Below, piece after piece: positions 11,489 through 19,442 of a stretch of DNA of 64,000 nucleotides; position 1 is the first letter of the stretch, and each line of letters opens with the position of its first letter. The stretch comes from Arthrobacter horti (GTDB lineage Bacteria; Actinomycetota; Actinomycetes; Actinomycetales; Micrococcaceae): contig NZ_JAVALS010000003.1 of assembly GCF_030731045.1 (NCBI RefSeq), positions 186,001 to 250,000 of the forward strand, read 5' to 3'. The notes under the pieces were generated by a model that did not search any database, was not told where the DNA came from, and saw nothing but the letters and a program-made list of their open reading frames with translations. The position numbers were made by a program, and so were the translations under genes.

Positions 11489-13411
11489 CTATGGGTGACC
11501 ACCGACGGACGAGCCGTCCCGTGATCGATGCTGCATGGCGCGCTCCGCGAGAACGCGGAGCGCCGGGGCTAGGTCGGACGTGACGTCGGCCGGCACCACC
11601 GAGTCCGCGACGACCTGGTCGATCGCTTCCCTGACCGCGTCCGAGGGGCTCTCCACGAGCGAGCGCCCGAGCTGGGCCAGCCGATCGACTGCCTCTGCGG
11701 ACAGGTCCGGGAGGGCCAGACGGCGCAGGTCCGTCGCCTCGACCTTCAGCGCGCCGCCGCCGAGAACGGTGCAGGTCGATTCGAGATTGGCCCACGTCCA
11801 GCTCGAGTTCAGCAGCGCGAGCAGCGCGTCCGCCGGCAACGCTCCCGGCTCGACGGGCCACAGCGTCGAGAAGTTGGCGTCGACGACGACCCCGGAGCCG
11901 TTCCGGAACGCTTTCGGCCGGCCGCCGCACACACGACCGAGGAAGAGGGCCGGGCGGTGACGTGGGGCGAGGGCCGGTAGCTGGTACCAGAACTTCACCG
12001 GGCGACCGGTCCGGTCCGTCTTGTTGTTCGTCGCCACGGCCACGAGCTCGGGGAACAGCTTCGTTGGGTCTTTGGATGAAAGCGGGGTCGACGCGACCTG
12101 GGTTATCCACTTATCCACAGGCGATGGCAGGACCTCCGCGTCGCCGGGCCCCATGCGCTTCAGATCGGACGCGGTCACCCAGCCCTGGAGGTAGACCAGC
12201 CGGGAGGGCAGCAGTGACTCGTCGACCGCGAACCCTTCACCGAGCTCGTTCTGCCGCCGGACCGCCGGCAGCAGGCACTCGGGCGGGAGCGGGAGCGAGT
12301 CGATTCCCCAACGACGTGCAGGGCGCACGTCGGGATCGACGACGCTGACGTAGAAGAAGTCATTGGCACCGCTGCGCAGTCCCTGGCCGGTGCGCCAGCC
12401 GTAGGACTCGAGCGTCCGGACGAGGGCGCGGTCCGCCTCGGGGCCGAGGGTGGCGGCGACCCGTGGCGGCACCTGAGCGCCCTGGCCAGAAGCGGACACG
12501 GAAAGGCCGTGCTCGAGGTGCGCGTCGAGGCCGACCGTGACGACGACCGGAGTGCTGGAGGTGACCGAGCGCAGGGCCTCCGCGACCTCCGCTTCCGATC
12601 CGAGGGTTCCGCGCAGATCGCCGCCCGCCGCCAGGCGGCGTGTGGCACGCGCCATCACGGTCGCGCCGCCTGCTCCCTGCGCTGTCAGAGCGCGGCGTCT
12701 CGCCACGACCAGCTGCGTGCGGACCTGCGCGTCGTCGAACCAGGACGCGTCTCCGTCCTCGACGATGACCTCGATGTCGAAGGCGGCGTCCAGAAGCGTG
12801 CGCACCGCGTGGGCGTAGTTGCGGCTCAGCCACGCCTGTGGAGCGACGACGGCGAGCACGCCGCCAGGGCGCACGAGGGCGGCGCTGAGGAGCCAGGCCG
12901 GCACGGCGATGTCCGAGGTGCCGGGGTACTCCTTGGCCGCACGGAGCCACAGCCCCTTGTCGTCCTCTGATAGATCCCGCCGACCCGAGATCGCGCGGAT
13001 CAGTCCGGCACGCACGCCGGCGCTCGTCGGCACGTCGATGCCATCCACCTGCGACCGGGACTGATAGCGGATGTACGGCGGGTTGGTGATCACCAGGTCG
13101 AACTGCGTCGAGGGAAGGGGAGCCGAGAAGGCGTCGCCGAGCGTGAGCTCCGTGCCTTCCACGCCGTCGAGCGCGGTACGGGCGCGGTCGAGGGCCACCG
13201 GGTCGAGCTCGATCCCGACCAGCCTCTCGGGGCGGGCTCCGACCGAGAGGCACGCCTGGAGCAGGTCGGCGGACCCGACCATCGGGTCGATGATGGACGC
13301 CGCGGAGCCCGCGTCCGCCAGCGCCGCGAGCAGTCTGCCGACGCGCTGGTCCGTGAAGTACTGGCCAAGCTGCTTCTTACGGGCCGCGTCTAGGAGGGCC
13401 TCGACCGTCAA
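11489..13411 (-). CDS. N6-adenine DNA methyltransferase with C-terminal recognition domain
   Basis: 640 residues. The N-terminal class I fold shows GQYFTD (16-21), SAM motif DPMVGSADLL (42-51), acidic IELD and catalytic NPPY (110-113), typical of gamma-class adenine methyltransferases of the TaqI/Eco57I type. The C-terminal half (~350-610) has the layout of a target-recognition domain: PVKFWYQLPALAP, LFLGRV, ALLNSSWTWANL, ALKVEATDLRRLALP. The start is TTG, overlapping the stop of the upstream methyltransferase (TTGA), so the two are co-translated. It likely protects one strand or site form from the McrBC-type nuclease. Confidence 0.88.
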   Translation of the reverse strand: MTVEALLDAARKKQLGQYFTDQRVGRLLAALADAGSAASIIDPMVGSADLLQACLSVGARPERLVGIELDPVALDRARTALDGVEGTELTLGDAFSAPLPSTQFDLVITNPPYIRYQSRSQVDGIDVPTSAGVRAGLIRAISGRRDLSEDDKGLWLRAAKEYPGTSDIAVPAWLLSAALVRPGGVLAVVAPQAWLSRNYAHAVRTLLDAAFDIEVIVEDGDASWFDDAQVRTQLVVARRRALTAQGAGGATVMARATRRLAAGGDLRGTLGSEAEVAEALRSVTSSTPVVVTVGLDAHLEHGLSVSASGQGAQVPPRVAATLGPEADRALVRTLESYGWRTGQGLRSGANDFFYVSVVDPDVRPARRWGIDSLPLPPECLLPAVRRQNELGEGFAVDESLLPSRLVYLQGWVTASDLKRMGPGDAEVLPSPVDKWITQVASTPLSSKDPTKLFPELVAVATNNKTDRTGRPVKFWYQLPALAPRHRPALFLGRVCGGRPKAFRNGSGVVVDANFSTLWPVEPGALPADALLALLNSSWTWANLESTCTVLGGGALKVEATDLRRLALPDLSAEAVDRLAQLGRSLVESPSDAVREAIDQVVADSVVPADVTSDLAPALRVLAERAMQHRSRDGSSVGGHP

Positions 13412-15189
13412 CCGGCACCCCTCATCCGGTAGACCGCCCGCGCGTCCATGGTGATCGGCACGCCGCCCACGAGGGCTGCGCCGACCAGCTCAGAGTAGCG
13501 GTGCTGCTCCTGGCGCGGGGTCATCGGGAGGCGGCCCGAGGGCCGCGGCTCGGCCAGCGCGAGGTCGCGCATGGTCGCGGCGACGGGCGGCGAGAGCTGG
13601 AGGGCACGCTTCTTCACGCGCAGCAGCGGGTCGCCGCTGACCGCGACGTGTCCGTTGACCTGCTTGAAGCTGGCCTGGGTCTTGTCGAGGATGCTCGCGG
13701 CGGTGACGACCAGCCCCGCGTCGGCGAGGCTCGATGCCAGCGCCTGCCACACCGAGGCTTGGGAGGAGTGGAACACGATCGTGGCCTCCGCGCTCGGCTT
13801 CATGACCCGGCCGACCTCGGAGAACACCGACGTCAGCAGGGCTTGGTACTCGCCGACTCCCTTGCCCTGCGCGGGCGAGATGATCGCCTCGTCCTCGATG
13901 CGCGTGGTCTTCCCGAGCCAGAGCTCGTTGAGCTGGTTGATCTCCGAGTAGGGGATGTAGCCCCCGAACGGCGGGTCGGTGAACACGTAGTCGATCGACT
14001 CGTCGCCCAGGTGGAGGTCGGCGCTGCTCCCCGTGACGATCGTCGCTTCGCCTGACAGACCGTGCAGTACCTCGAACGCTGCCGCGAAGGTCTTGATCTT
14101 GCGCTGGACGCCGGTGAACACGTTCTTCTCCACGGGCAGCCCACTGACGTACATGACCCCTGACTGCGCACCGGTGACGACGAAGTCCTTCGAGTTCTTC
14201 TTGAGCACGACTCGGGTCATCAGCGTGGAGTGGGCCGCGTTGTAGGAGAGGACCAGGAGGCGCAGGGCCTCGCGCAGCTCCTCGGACTCTTCCTCGATCA
14301 GCTGCCACAGCGTCGCGAGCGCCCGGAAGTTGCGGGCGGTGTACAGGTGATGCAGATGGGACATCCCCTGGTGGTATCCGCTGCGGTGGAGGTCTCCCCA
14401 GCGCAGCGGGACGATCGGTGCGCCGGCCGGCAGGTCGCGCGCGAGGGCGTCGGCCTCTGCCGCGGCGTCCTTTTCAGTGGCCGCACGGCTCCAGTTCCCT
14501 GTCGCGGACTTGCCGTACACCTTCCACGGCACCCGGCGGCGTCGGGTGTAGGCCTCCCCGGTCCACGGGTCCACGACGTCTTCGAGCACGCGCTTCCAGT
14601 CGTCGGGTGAGCCCGTGTGCCCGCACGAGCAGGTGAACTGGTCGTCGAAGCGCAGGGGTCCGTAGCGCACGCGCGTGTCGGCGTACGTCGTCTCGGTCCC
14701 GCAGCGCGGGCACGCCACGACGTCGCTCCAGATGATCTGTCGGACGGCACCGGCCTGTCCGTCCGGTCCCTCCGCGTCGTAGAGCGTCGGCTCCCGCTTC
14801 GTGGCAGCGTCCACGAGTCGTCGCGCCGCGGCCGCGAAGGCCTTCGGCTCCGGTGCATGCGTCATCACACGCGACAGCAGGGTCCCGATCTCCGAGAGTT
14901 CGTACACCGTGGCGTCCCTGGCTCCCCACTGGGGCTTCAGGCCCCGCTCGGCGGCGAGCTCGACCATCCGCCGGGTCGGCCGCTCGCACAGCAGCGCTGC
15001 GATCCCGGTGGTGCCGGACCCACCGAACACGTCCAGGACGTGGTCGCCGGGTTCCGTATGGCACGCGATGAACAGCGCGACGCTCTCCGCCGAGATCTTC
15101 GTGGGGTACGAGAACGCGTTGTAGAGAGCGCCGGTCCTGGCCGCGGGCAACGGCGACGAGTAGAGCTCTTCCAGGCCAGTGGCGCTCAT
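13408..15189 (-). CDS. DPPF-type DNA methyltransferase with zinc motif (DUF1156-like)
   Basis: 593 residues from the ATG at 15189, which overlaps the regulator stop (ATGA). The SAM motif is VLDVFGGSGTTG (51-62). The catalytic motif is DPPFGGYIPYSEINQL (405-420), as in N4-cytosine/N6-adenine methyltransferases of the DUF1156 kind. A four-Cys zinc ribbon (CPRC at 160-163, CSC at 187-189) lies between them. A longer open frame runs upstream of 15189, but that part reads as Arg/Pro-rich shadow and overlaps the AbrB gene. It is the second methyltransferase of the operon. Two unlike methyltransferases suggest an asymmetric target with each strand modified separately, as known for LlaJI. Confidence 0.82.
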   Translation of the reverse strand: MSATGLEELYSSPLPAARTGALYNAFSYPTKISAESVALFIACHTEPGDHVLDVFGGSGTTGIAALLCERPTRRMVELAAERGLKPQWGARDATVYELSEIGTLLSRVMTHAPEPKAFAAAARRLVDAATKREPTLYDAEGPDGQAGAVRQIIWSDVVACPRCGTETTYADTRVRYGPLRFDDQFTCSCGHTGSPDDWKRVLEDVVDPWTGEAYTRRRRVPWKVYGKSATGNWSRAATEKDAAAEADALARDLPAGAPIVPLRWGDLHRSGYHQGMSHLHHLYTARNFRALATLWQLIEEESEELREALRLLVLSYNAAHSTLMTRVVLKKNSKDFVVTGAQSGVMYVSGLPVEKNVFTGVQRKIKTFAAAFEVLHGLSGEATIVTGSSADLHLGDESIDYVFTDPPFGGYIPYSEINQLNELWLGKTTRIEDEAIISPAQGKGVGEYQALLTSVFSEVGRVMKPSAEATIVFHSSQASVWQALASSLADAGLVVTAASILDKTQASFKQVNGHVAVSGDPLLRVKKRALQLSPPVAATMRDLALAEPRPSGRLPMTPRQEQHRYSELVGAALVGGVPITMDARAVYRMRGAG

Positions 15190-15389
15190 GGTGCCTCCTT
15201 CTCGTCCTGGGCCGCCCGGGAGCGCCCCGTCGGTCGAATGCGTATCTCGTTGCGGGCCTCGTCGAGCGCGAACTGGAGTTCGCTCCCTGCATCGACGTCG
15301 AGGGCGCGCAAGAGCTCGACAGGGATACACACCTGCCGAACCTTCGTAAGGGCACGGGGTCCGTACCACACCACCTGGTCTGAGACCAC
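15186..15389 (-). CDS. AbrB/SpoVT-like regulator of the R-M operon
   Basis: 67 residues with the swapped-hairpin AbrB pattern: LTKVRQVCIPVELLRALDVDAGSELQF. The first gene of the R-M operon is a small DNA-binding protein, as in many controller-protein R-M systems. The start is GTG 15389 with no ribosome site. A TANNNT box (TAGGCT) ends seven bases upstream, so the message may be leaderless. An inverted-repeat operator overlaps this promoter (15411-15438), suggesting autoregulation. It could alternatively be a solitary antitoxin-like protein, but no toxin overlaps it. Confidence 0.75.
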   Translation of the reverse strand: MVSDQVVWYGPRALTKVRQVCIPVELLRALDVDAGSELQFALDEARNEIRIRPTGRSRAAQDEKEAP

Positions 15390-15410
15390 GGGTTCAGCCT
15401 AGCAAACCTC

Positions 15411-15438
15411 TTAGTTCCAATAGAACTACAAGAACTAA
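15411..15438 (-). promoter_or_regulatory. operator/promoter of the R-M operon
   Basis: Three copies of one half-site: TTAGTTC (15411-15417), GAACTA (15423-15428) and GAACTAA (15432-15438). The first two form the inverted repeat AGTTC-N5-GAACT. It lies directly upstream of the -10-like TAGGCT (minus strand) of the AbrB-like gene. Confidence 0.55.
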
Positions 15439-15490
15439 TAACTCTGCTCGCGCTCACCCGGCTTGTCGAGGGGGCAGCCCGACTGCCGTC

Positions 15491-16399
15491 TTAGTTCATG
15501 GCGGTGATCAGCACCCCGATGCCGACCAGCAGCAGCGCGGCGTAGAACGGCGCGATCGACCACGAAGCCCAGATCGAGGCTTCGGGCAGATAAGCGCGCC
15601 GGATCTTCCTCCAGGTCGACAGTCTGGGGGTGGGCGAGGCTAGTGGCTCGTCGGCGTCGACCGGGTCGAGCGTGTAGAGAGGCACCCTCCGGCTCGACCG
15701 CGCGACCGTGTTGTAGAGGCGGCGGAACTGCTTCTCGCTCTTGAGGTAGTTGGCGTCGAGGTAGGCGAAGAGGACGATGGCCGCCATGCCGAGCGCCGCG
15801 AGCTGCCAGGAGGACTGCGTCAACGCGAACCCGAACGTCGCCGTCACGATGGGCAGAAGCCAGCCCTTCGCCGCGGCGGAGGCCGCCGACTGCCTGGTCA
15901 CGATCGCCTGGATGTAGTCGAGGTGCTTGCGCCGGTCCTCCGGCGCGATGGGCGGCTCTGACGTGGTCCGCTGCCGGCCCACGGCGGTGCGGACGTCGAG
16001 CATCGCACGCTCCTTGGCGGTCTCCGAGTAGTCCGTCTCCGCCGGCCAGATGGGACCCATGCGGTCGTCGGACCAGCGGGGGACGAGGTGCACGTGCAGG
16101 TGAGGGACGGTCTGGGTCGCGGCCGCTCCGTTGGACTGGATGACGTTGAGGCCTTCCGGGTGGATGGCGTCGCGGATGGCGTCGGCGAGCAGCAGCCCTG
16201 CCCGCGAGAGCTGCGCGGCTTCGTCGGGACCGAGCGACCAGATGTCCGGGACATGACGCCGCGGCACCAGGAGCACATGCCCGAGCACGGCCGGCTCCGT
16301 GGGGAAGAACGCCACGACGTTCTCGTCCCGGTACACCTCGCGGACGTCCGGGTCGTCTCGGTCGACGATCTCGCAGAACTCGCAGACGTCGCCCGTCAC
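15491..16399 (-). CDS. HIT-domain protein fused to a 2TM membrane module
   Basis: 302 residues. Residues 1-145 are a HIT nucleotide hydrolase/transferase domain with CEFC near the N-terminus and an intact HLHVHLVPR triad (His100, 102, 104). Residues ~156-235 are a two-helix membrane module (about 179-194 and 197-214) in a frame like that of 2TM proteins often found beside TIR genes (a leading LDYIQAIVTRQ helix and a trailing YLDANYLKSEKQFRRLY). A third hydrophobic segment closes the protein (281-300). The GTG start overlaps the TIR stop (GTGA), so the pair is translated together. Likely role: membrane effector whose HIT domain binds or cleaves the TIR-made nucleotide. This is inference. Confidence 0.8.
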   Translation of the reverse strand: MTGDVCEFCEIVDRDDPDVREVYRDENVVAFFPTEPAVLGHVLLVPRRHVPDIWSLGPDEAAQLSRAGLLLADAIRDAIHPEGLNVIQSNGAAATQTVPHLHVHLVPRWSDDRMGPIWPAETDYSETAKERAMLDVRTAVGRQRTTSEPPIAPEDRRKHLDYIQAIVTRQSAASAAAKGWLLPIVTATFGFALTQSSWQLAALGMAAIVLFAYLDANYLKSEKQFRRLYNTVARSSRRVPLYTLDPVDADEPLASPTPRLSTWRKIRRAYLPEASIWASWSIAPFYAALLLVGIGVLITAMN

Positions 16400-16953
16400 C
16401 AGCGCGCCTTCGCCTGGGCGACCCAGCCTTCGAGGTTGCGGGTCAGGTTCGCGTAGGTCTGCTTCGTGTCGATCCTTCCCTGCCAGTCGGTCACGGTCGG
16501 ATCGAACACGGGGATGCCGCTCACTCCGGACGCCTTGTCAAAGGGGCTCGCCCCCTTGCGGTCGGCGGTGCCGAAGGACGACAGGCCGTGGATGTGGATC
16601 CCGACCAGGGGCTTCTTCTCGCTCCACGCCTTCTGGATCTCGTAGATCACCCAGGGGCGGCTGGCGGTCTCCTGGCCGATGAGCACCACGACGGCGCGCT
16701 TGTACTTCATCTGCTCGTCGATCCAGTCGACGATCCCCTGCTGGCCGCGTCGCCGCACGGCCTCCCAGTCCTGCGCGTTGAGCAGTGCCTGTCCTTCCAG
16801 GGCGTTGATGTTGCGGACGAGCTGGACGCGATTGACGTCGCGCTCGTAGTGGAACGAGTAGAACACTGTCTTGGTGGCCACCGCCGGCTCCTTGCTCTCC
16901 GAGGGCGAGCGGTTCTCGCCCCCTTCGATGACAGTAGGAACAGCCACTGACAT
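16396..16953 (-). CDS. ThsB-like TIR domain protein (DUF1863/MTH538 type)
   Basis: 185 residues. TVFYSFHYERDVNRVQLVRN (29-48) is the hallmark of the MTH538/DUF1863 TIR-like family, to which the Thoeris sensor ThsB belongs. RAVVVLIGQETASRPWVIYE (86-105) follows, with Glu105 the likely catalytic acid. Such TIRs make signalling nucleotides from NAD+ on phage infection. The ATG at 16953 has no ribosome site. The GTG at 16881 (residue 25) follows AAGGAG at good spacing and removes a Ser/Glu-rich, non-conserved leader, so it is the better start. It is co-translated with the HIT-2TM protein. No ThsA (SIR2-SLOG) or Macro-TM gene is present. Confidence 0.85.
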   Translation of the reverse strand: MSVAVPTVIEGGENRSPSESKEPAVATKTVFYSFHYERDVNRVQLVRNINALEGQALLNAQDWEAVRRRGQQGIVDWIDEQMKYKRAVVVLIGQETASRPWVIYEIQKAWSEKKPLVGIHIHGLSSFGTADRKGASPFDKASGVSGIPVFDPTVTDWQGRIDTKQTYANLTRNLEGWVAQAKARW

Positions 16954-17108
16954 TTAAGCGGCGGAAGACGCGTCGTTACCGGCACCGAGCCGGGAACGGC
17001 TGACGGCACGTTCGGCGTCCGGCTTCGTTGAGATGGAGGCGCAAGCGCGCCAGCTGCGCCAACAACCCGTCTGAACCTCGACGACCAGGCGGTCGTCAGT
17101 GCTCCGGA

Positions 17109-17414
17109 TCAGCCGATACGCGTACGCGCGTCGCCGACGACCGAGCTGACGGACAGCTCCGCGCCCAGAGCTGCGGCATGAGCGCGGAGGATCCCGATCC
17201 TCACGCCGTCGAGGTCCCCGCGCTCGATCCGGGAGACCAGGCGCGCGCCGACGCTGATGCTCTTGGCCAGCTGCGCCTGCGTCAGGCCGAGTCCCTCGCG
17301 CCGTTCGCGGAGCCACTGCCCACGGATCTCGGCCAGCATCCTCCGCTTGTGCGCTTCGACTCGTCCACGGTCCACGGGGAGTTCGGCGAGGTGGTCTTTC
17401 CCCCTCTTGGTCAT
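17109..17414 (-). CDS. XRE-family HTH regulator
   Basis: 101 residues. The helix-turn-helix is at about 49-75: LGLTQAQLAKSISVGARLVS followed by RIERGDLDGVRIGILR. The C-terminal strand ELSVSSVVGDARTRI resembles antitoxin-like XRE proteins. The ATG at 17414 overlaps the stop of the upstream PD-(D/E)XK gene (ATGA). A longer frame upstream of it is the shadow of that gene. It probably controls its own operon, and may act as immunity partner of the nuclease-like protein. The 155 bases up to the TIR gene hold no gene and probably contain the TIR promoter. Confidence 0.75.
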   Translation of the reverse strand: MTKRGKDHLAELPVDRGRVEAHKRRMLAEIRGQWLRERREGLGLTQAQLAKSISVGARLVSRIERGDLDGVRIGILRAHAAALGAELSVSSVVGDARTRIG

Positions 17415-18157
17415 CCGTGCTCCTCGCGGTCGTCGGACGAGGAGAATTCGATCCACTCTTGGCGCTGCTCCTGTGTCGACACGGAGAGGACCCAGCGCTC
17501 GACCGGCCAGAAGCCCATTGCGACCAGCGACGCCGACCACGTGCTGAATGCCTGGGCCTGGTCGTCTGCGACGACGGAGCTCAGATCGGTCCTGCTGGTC
17601 GTTTTGAGATCGATGATTGCGCATCGATGTCGATCCAGACCGGCCACGAGGTCCGGCCGCGTGATCCGCGGGCGCTCCCGTCCTGGCATCGCGAACGAGG
17701 GCTGCGACCACAGCCAGGTCCATTGTTGCTCTACGGACTCTTCCTGGATGCACTCAGCGGCCAGATTGGCAGTGACCTCGAGACGGTCGATGACCCAACA
17801 CTGCGTACGGTCGTCCAAGGCCAGGAAGTCGTAAAGGGTCTTCGACCACCACGGGCCGGCGGGGTCCACTGAGAGCTGAGCCTCTGACCAGTCCTCGACA
17901 GCTTTCGGGGACTGGAGGCTCGAAGCGAGGAACCTCGCCGCATCGCGCACGTCTTCGCGGATGGTGGCGATTCTCGACCATCGACGGTGCTCCCCGATCC
18001 AGTCGCACCGGTGCCCGTCCTGGAGCACCTGCGGTTTGGCGTATGGCATGCACACCGCGCGATCGACGAGAGTACCCAGAACTGAATACCGCGAAAGCTC
18101 CCCGCTCACGGCCAAGTCTCCAAGTCGTAACACCTGCTCATTGGCAAATTGTCGCAA
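17411..18157 (-). CDS. PD-(D/E)XK-like protein
   Basis: About 248 residues. Near the C-terminus RPDLVAGLDRHRCAIIDLKT (167-186) gives a PD...DxK nuclease core, followed by a Gln-containing helix (DDQAQAFSTW). The N-terminal half has no recognised domain. The fold is that of RecB/Cas4-like and phage-type nucleases. The start is uncertain: the first in-frame candidate is a TTG at 18157, with no good ribosome site, and a GTG lies shortly after it. It overlaps the XRE gene by four bases. The pair may be a toxin-antitoxin or a small defence unit. No partner motor is visible. Confidence 0.65.
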   Translation of the reverse strand: MRQFANEQVLRLGDLAVSGELSRYSVLGTLVDRAVCMPYAKPQVLQDGHRCDWIGEHRRWSRIATIREDVRDAARFLASSLQSPKAVEDWSEAQLSVDPAGPWWSKTLYDFLALDDRTQCWVIDRLEVTANLAAECIQEESVEQQWTWLWSQPSFAMPGRERPRITRPDLVAGLDRHRCAIIDLKTTSRTDLSSVVADDQAQAFSTWSASLVAMGFWPVERWVLSVSTQEQRQEWIEFSSSDDREEHG

Positions 18158-18302
18158 GCAAGACCGACATCTGCGATGCAGGCGACGTGCGACCGGCAGG
18201 TACGAAGCTGCTGTAACGTCACGCTGAGGCTCGATGGTGTAATGCCTCGCGCCGCTTGGAGCCCTTCAGTTCGGGCCCGTGGAATCGTCTTTGCCCCGGG
18301 CT

Positions 18303-18506
18303 CTACCGCAGGTCCTCGAAGGGGTCGGCGATCGTCTGCAGGCCGTGCCGCGGGCAGATCCAGGCGATGCGCACACCGAAGCCGTCCGCGCACACCGCAG
18401 GGTCGGGCTCGCAGTCTCCGCCGCACTCAGCGCATGTCCTGTACGACTCATCGCTGGGCACGCGGATCTCGAGCCCGTCCGGGCCGTTGATCCGCTCGAA
18501 ATCCAT
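18303..18506 (-). CDS. small Cys-rich protein
   Basis: 67 residues, unknown. CAECGGDC with further Cys at positions ~39 and ~50 and a CPRH segment could form a small zinc site. It is divergent from the next gene, with 39 bases between the two starts. Many actinobacterial islands carry such short Cys-rich proteins of unknown role. Confidence 0.5.
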   Translation of the reverse strand: MDFERINGPDGLEIRVPSDESYRTCAECGGDCEPDPAVCADGFGVRIAWICPRHGLQTIADPFEDLR

Positions 18507-18545
18507 CGTCCAAGCGTATGTCTGGCGCTGCCGTAAAATCGAGGC

Positions 18546-18749
18546 ATGGACCTGTCAATCCAGGAACTCTTCTCAGACCGAGTGTTCAACGCTGGCACGA
18601 GCTACGCGGGCAAGAGGTTCGCCGCCGGCCGCGCCGCCGAGCTGCTCGCCGAAGATCCGACCCGGAGCGCTCAGCAGCTGGTCGACCTGCTCCGTGCGGA
18701 GGCGGACGAGGCGGAGGCCGAGTTCCAGCGCCTCCGCGGCGAAGACTGA
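18546..18749 (+). CDS. small helical protein
   Basis: 67 residues, unknown. It is helical and acidic at the C-terminus (LVDLLRAEADEAEAEFQRL). The ATG follows GAGG. The gene lies tail to tail with the resolvase, 2 bases apart. No function can be given. Confidence 0.5.
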   Translation: MDLSIQELFSDRVFNAGTSYAGKRFAAGRAAELLAEDPTRSAQQLVDLLRAEADEAEAEFQRLRGED

Positions 18750-18751
18750 GC

Positions 18752-19324
18752 TCAGCCCGCAGCATCCGCGACGACGCGGTAGACCGTCTGCCTGCTCACG
18801 CCGAACATCGCGCCGATCTCGGCGGGCGAGTGCTCACCCTCGGCGTGAAGGCGGACCACCTGCCTTTTCTGCGCGGCGGAGAGCTTGGGCTGCCTGCCTG
18901 TCATCTTCGCCCGGCGCTCGGGGACCGCCAGCGCCTCCTTGGTCCGCGCGGAGATGAGGTCGCGCTCGAACTCGGCGAAGAGGCCGAGCATGCCGAAGAA
19001 CAACTTGTCCATCGGGTCGGTCGGGTCGTAGGGCTTGCCGCCGAGCGAGAGGGTGATCCCTCGCGACTGGAGCTCCTGGGCGATGTCGCCGAGGTCACGG
19101 GCGGACCTGCCGAGCCGGTCAAGCTTGGTGACGACGAACATGTCGTGGGGACGCAGCGCCTTCAGCGCGCCTTCCAGTCCCGGCCGCTGCCGGCTCTTCC
19201 CGGACAGCCCCTCATCGAAGTACAGATACTCGGGCTCCACGCCGAGCCGGGCGAGCTGTTCGCGCTGGGCCTCGAGGTCCTGCTCGTCGGTGCTCACTCG
19301 TGCATAGCCGATCTTCGTGCTCAT
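18752..19324 (-). CDS. serine site-specific recombinase (resolvase/invertase family)
   Basis: 190 residues, normal for the family. The N-terminal catalytic domain shows YARVST with nucleophile Ser11, a YFDEGLSG loop, the KLDRLGRS motif and the GLFAEFERDLISART helix. The C-terminus is an HTH_7 DNA-binding domain (LSAAQKRQVVRLHAEGEHSP then an SRQTVYRVV recognition helix). The ATG at 19324 follows GGAGG. It may resolve multimers or invert/excise DNA inside the element, and is separate from the tyrosine integrase. Repeated GGACA motifs just upstream may be its site. Confidence 0.92.
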   Translation of the reverse strand: MSTKIGYARVSTDEQDLEAQREQLARLGVEPEYLYFDEGLSGKSRQRPGLEGALKALRPHDMFVVTKLDRLGRSARDLGDIAQELQSRGITLSLGGKPYDPTDPMDKLFFGMLGLFAEFERDLISARTKEALAVPERRAKMTGRQPKLSAAQKRQVVRLHAEGEHSPAEIGAMFGVSRQTVYRVVADAAG

Positions 19325-19352
19325 ATCTCCGGCCTCCATTGAGATTTGAATT

Positions 19353-19442
19353 GGACAGGGTTTCTGGACACTCCGTCGTGCAGCACGGCCGGGGAACCCT
19401 CGGCTCCCCGGCGGTGTCCGCGAGACGGTCGTCAACTGGACA
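19353..19442. repeat. candidate resolvase site (GGACA repeats)
   Basis: GGACA at 19353-19357, 19366-19370 and 19438-19442, plus inverted TGTCC at 19415-19419, in the 107-bp space upstream of the serine recombinase. The arrangement is suggestive but short. Confidence 0.3.

Noticed and set aside
16954-17316. Open frame reading AYRLIRSTDDRLVVEVQTG after the XRE gene, as a frameshifted extension
   Set aside because: The XRE protein ends with a normal antitoxin-like C-terminal strand, and the overlapping frame has no ribosome site or family match.
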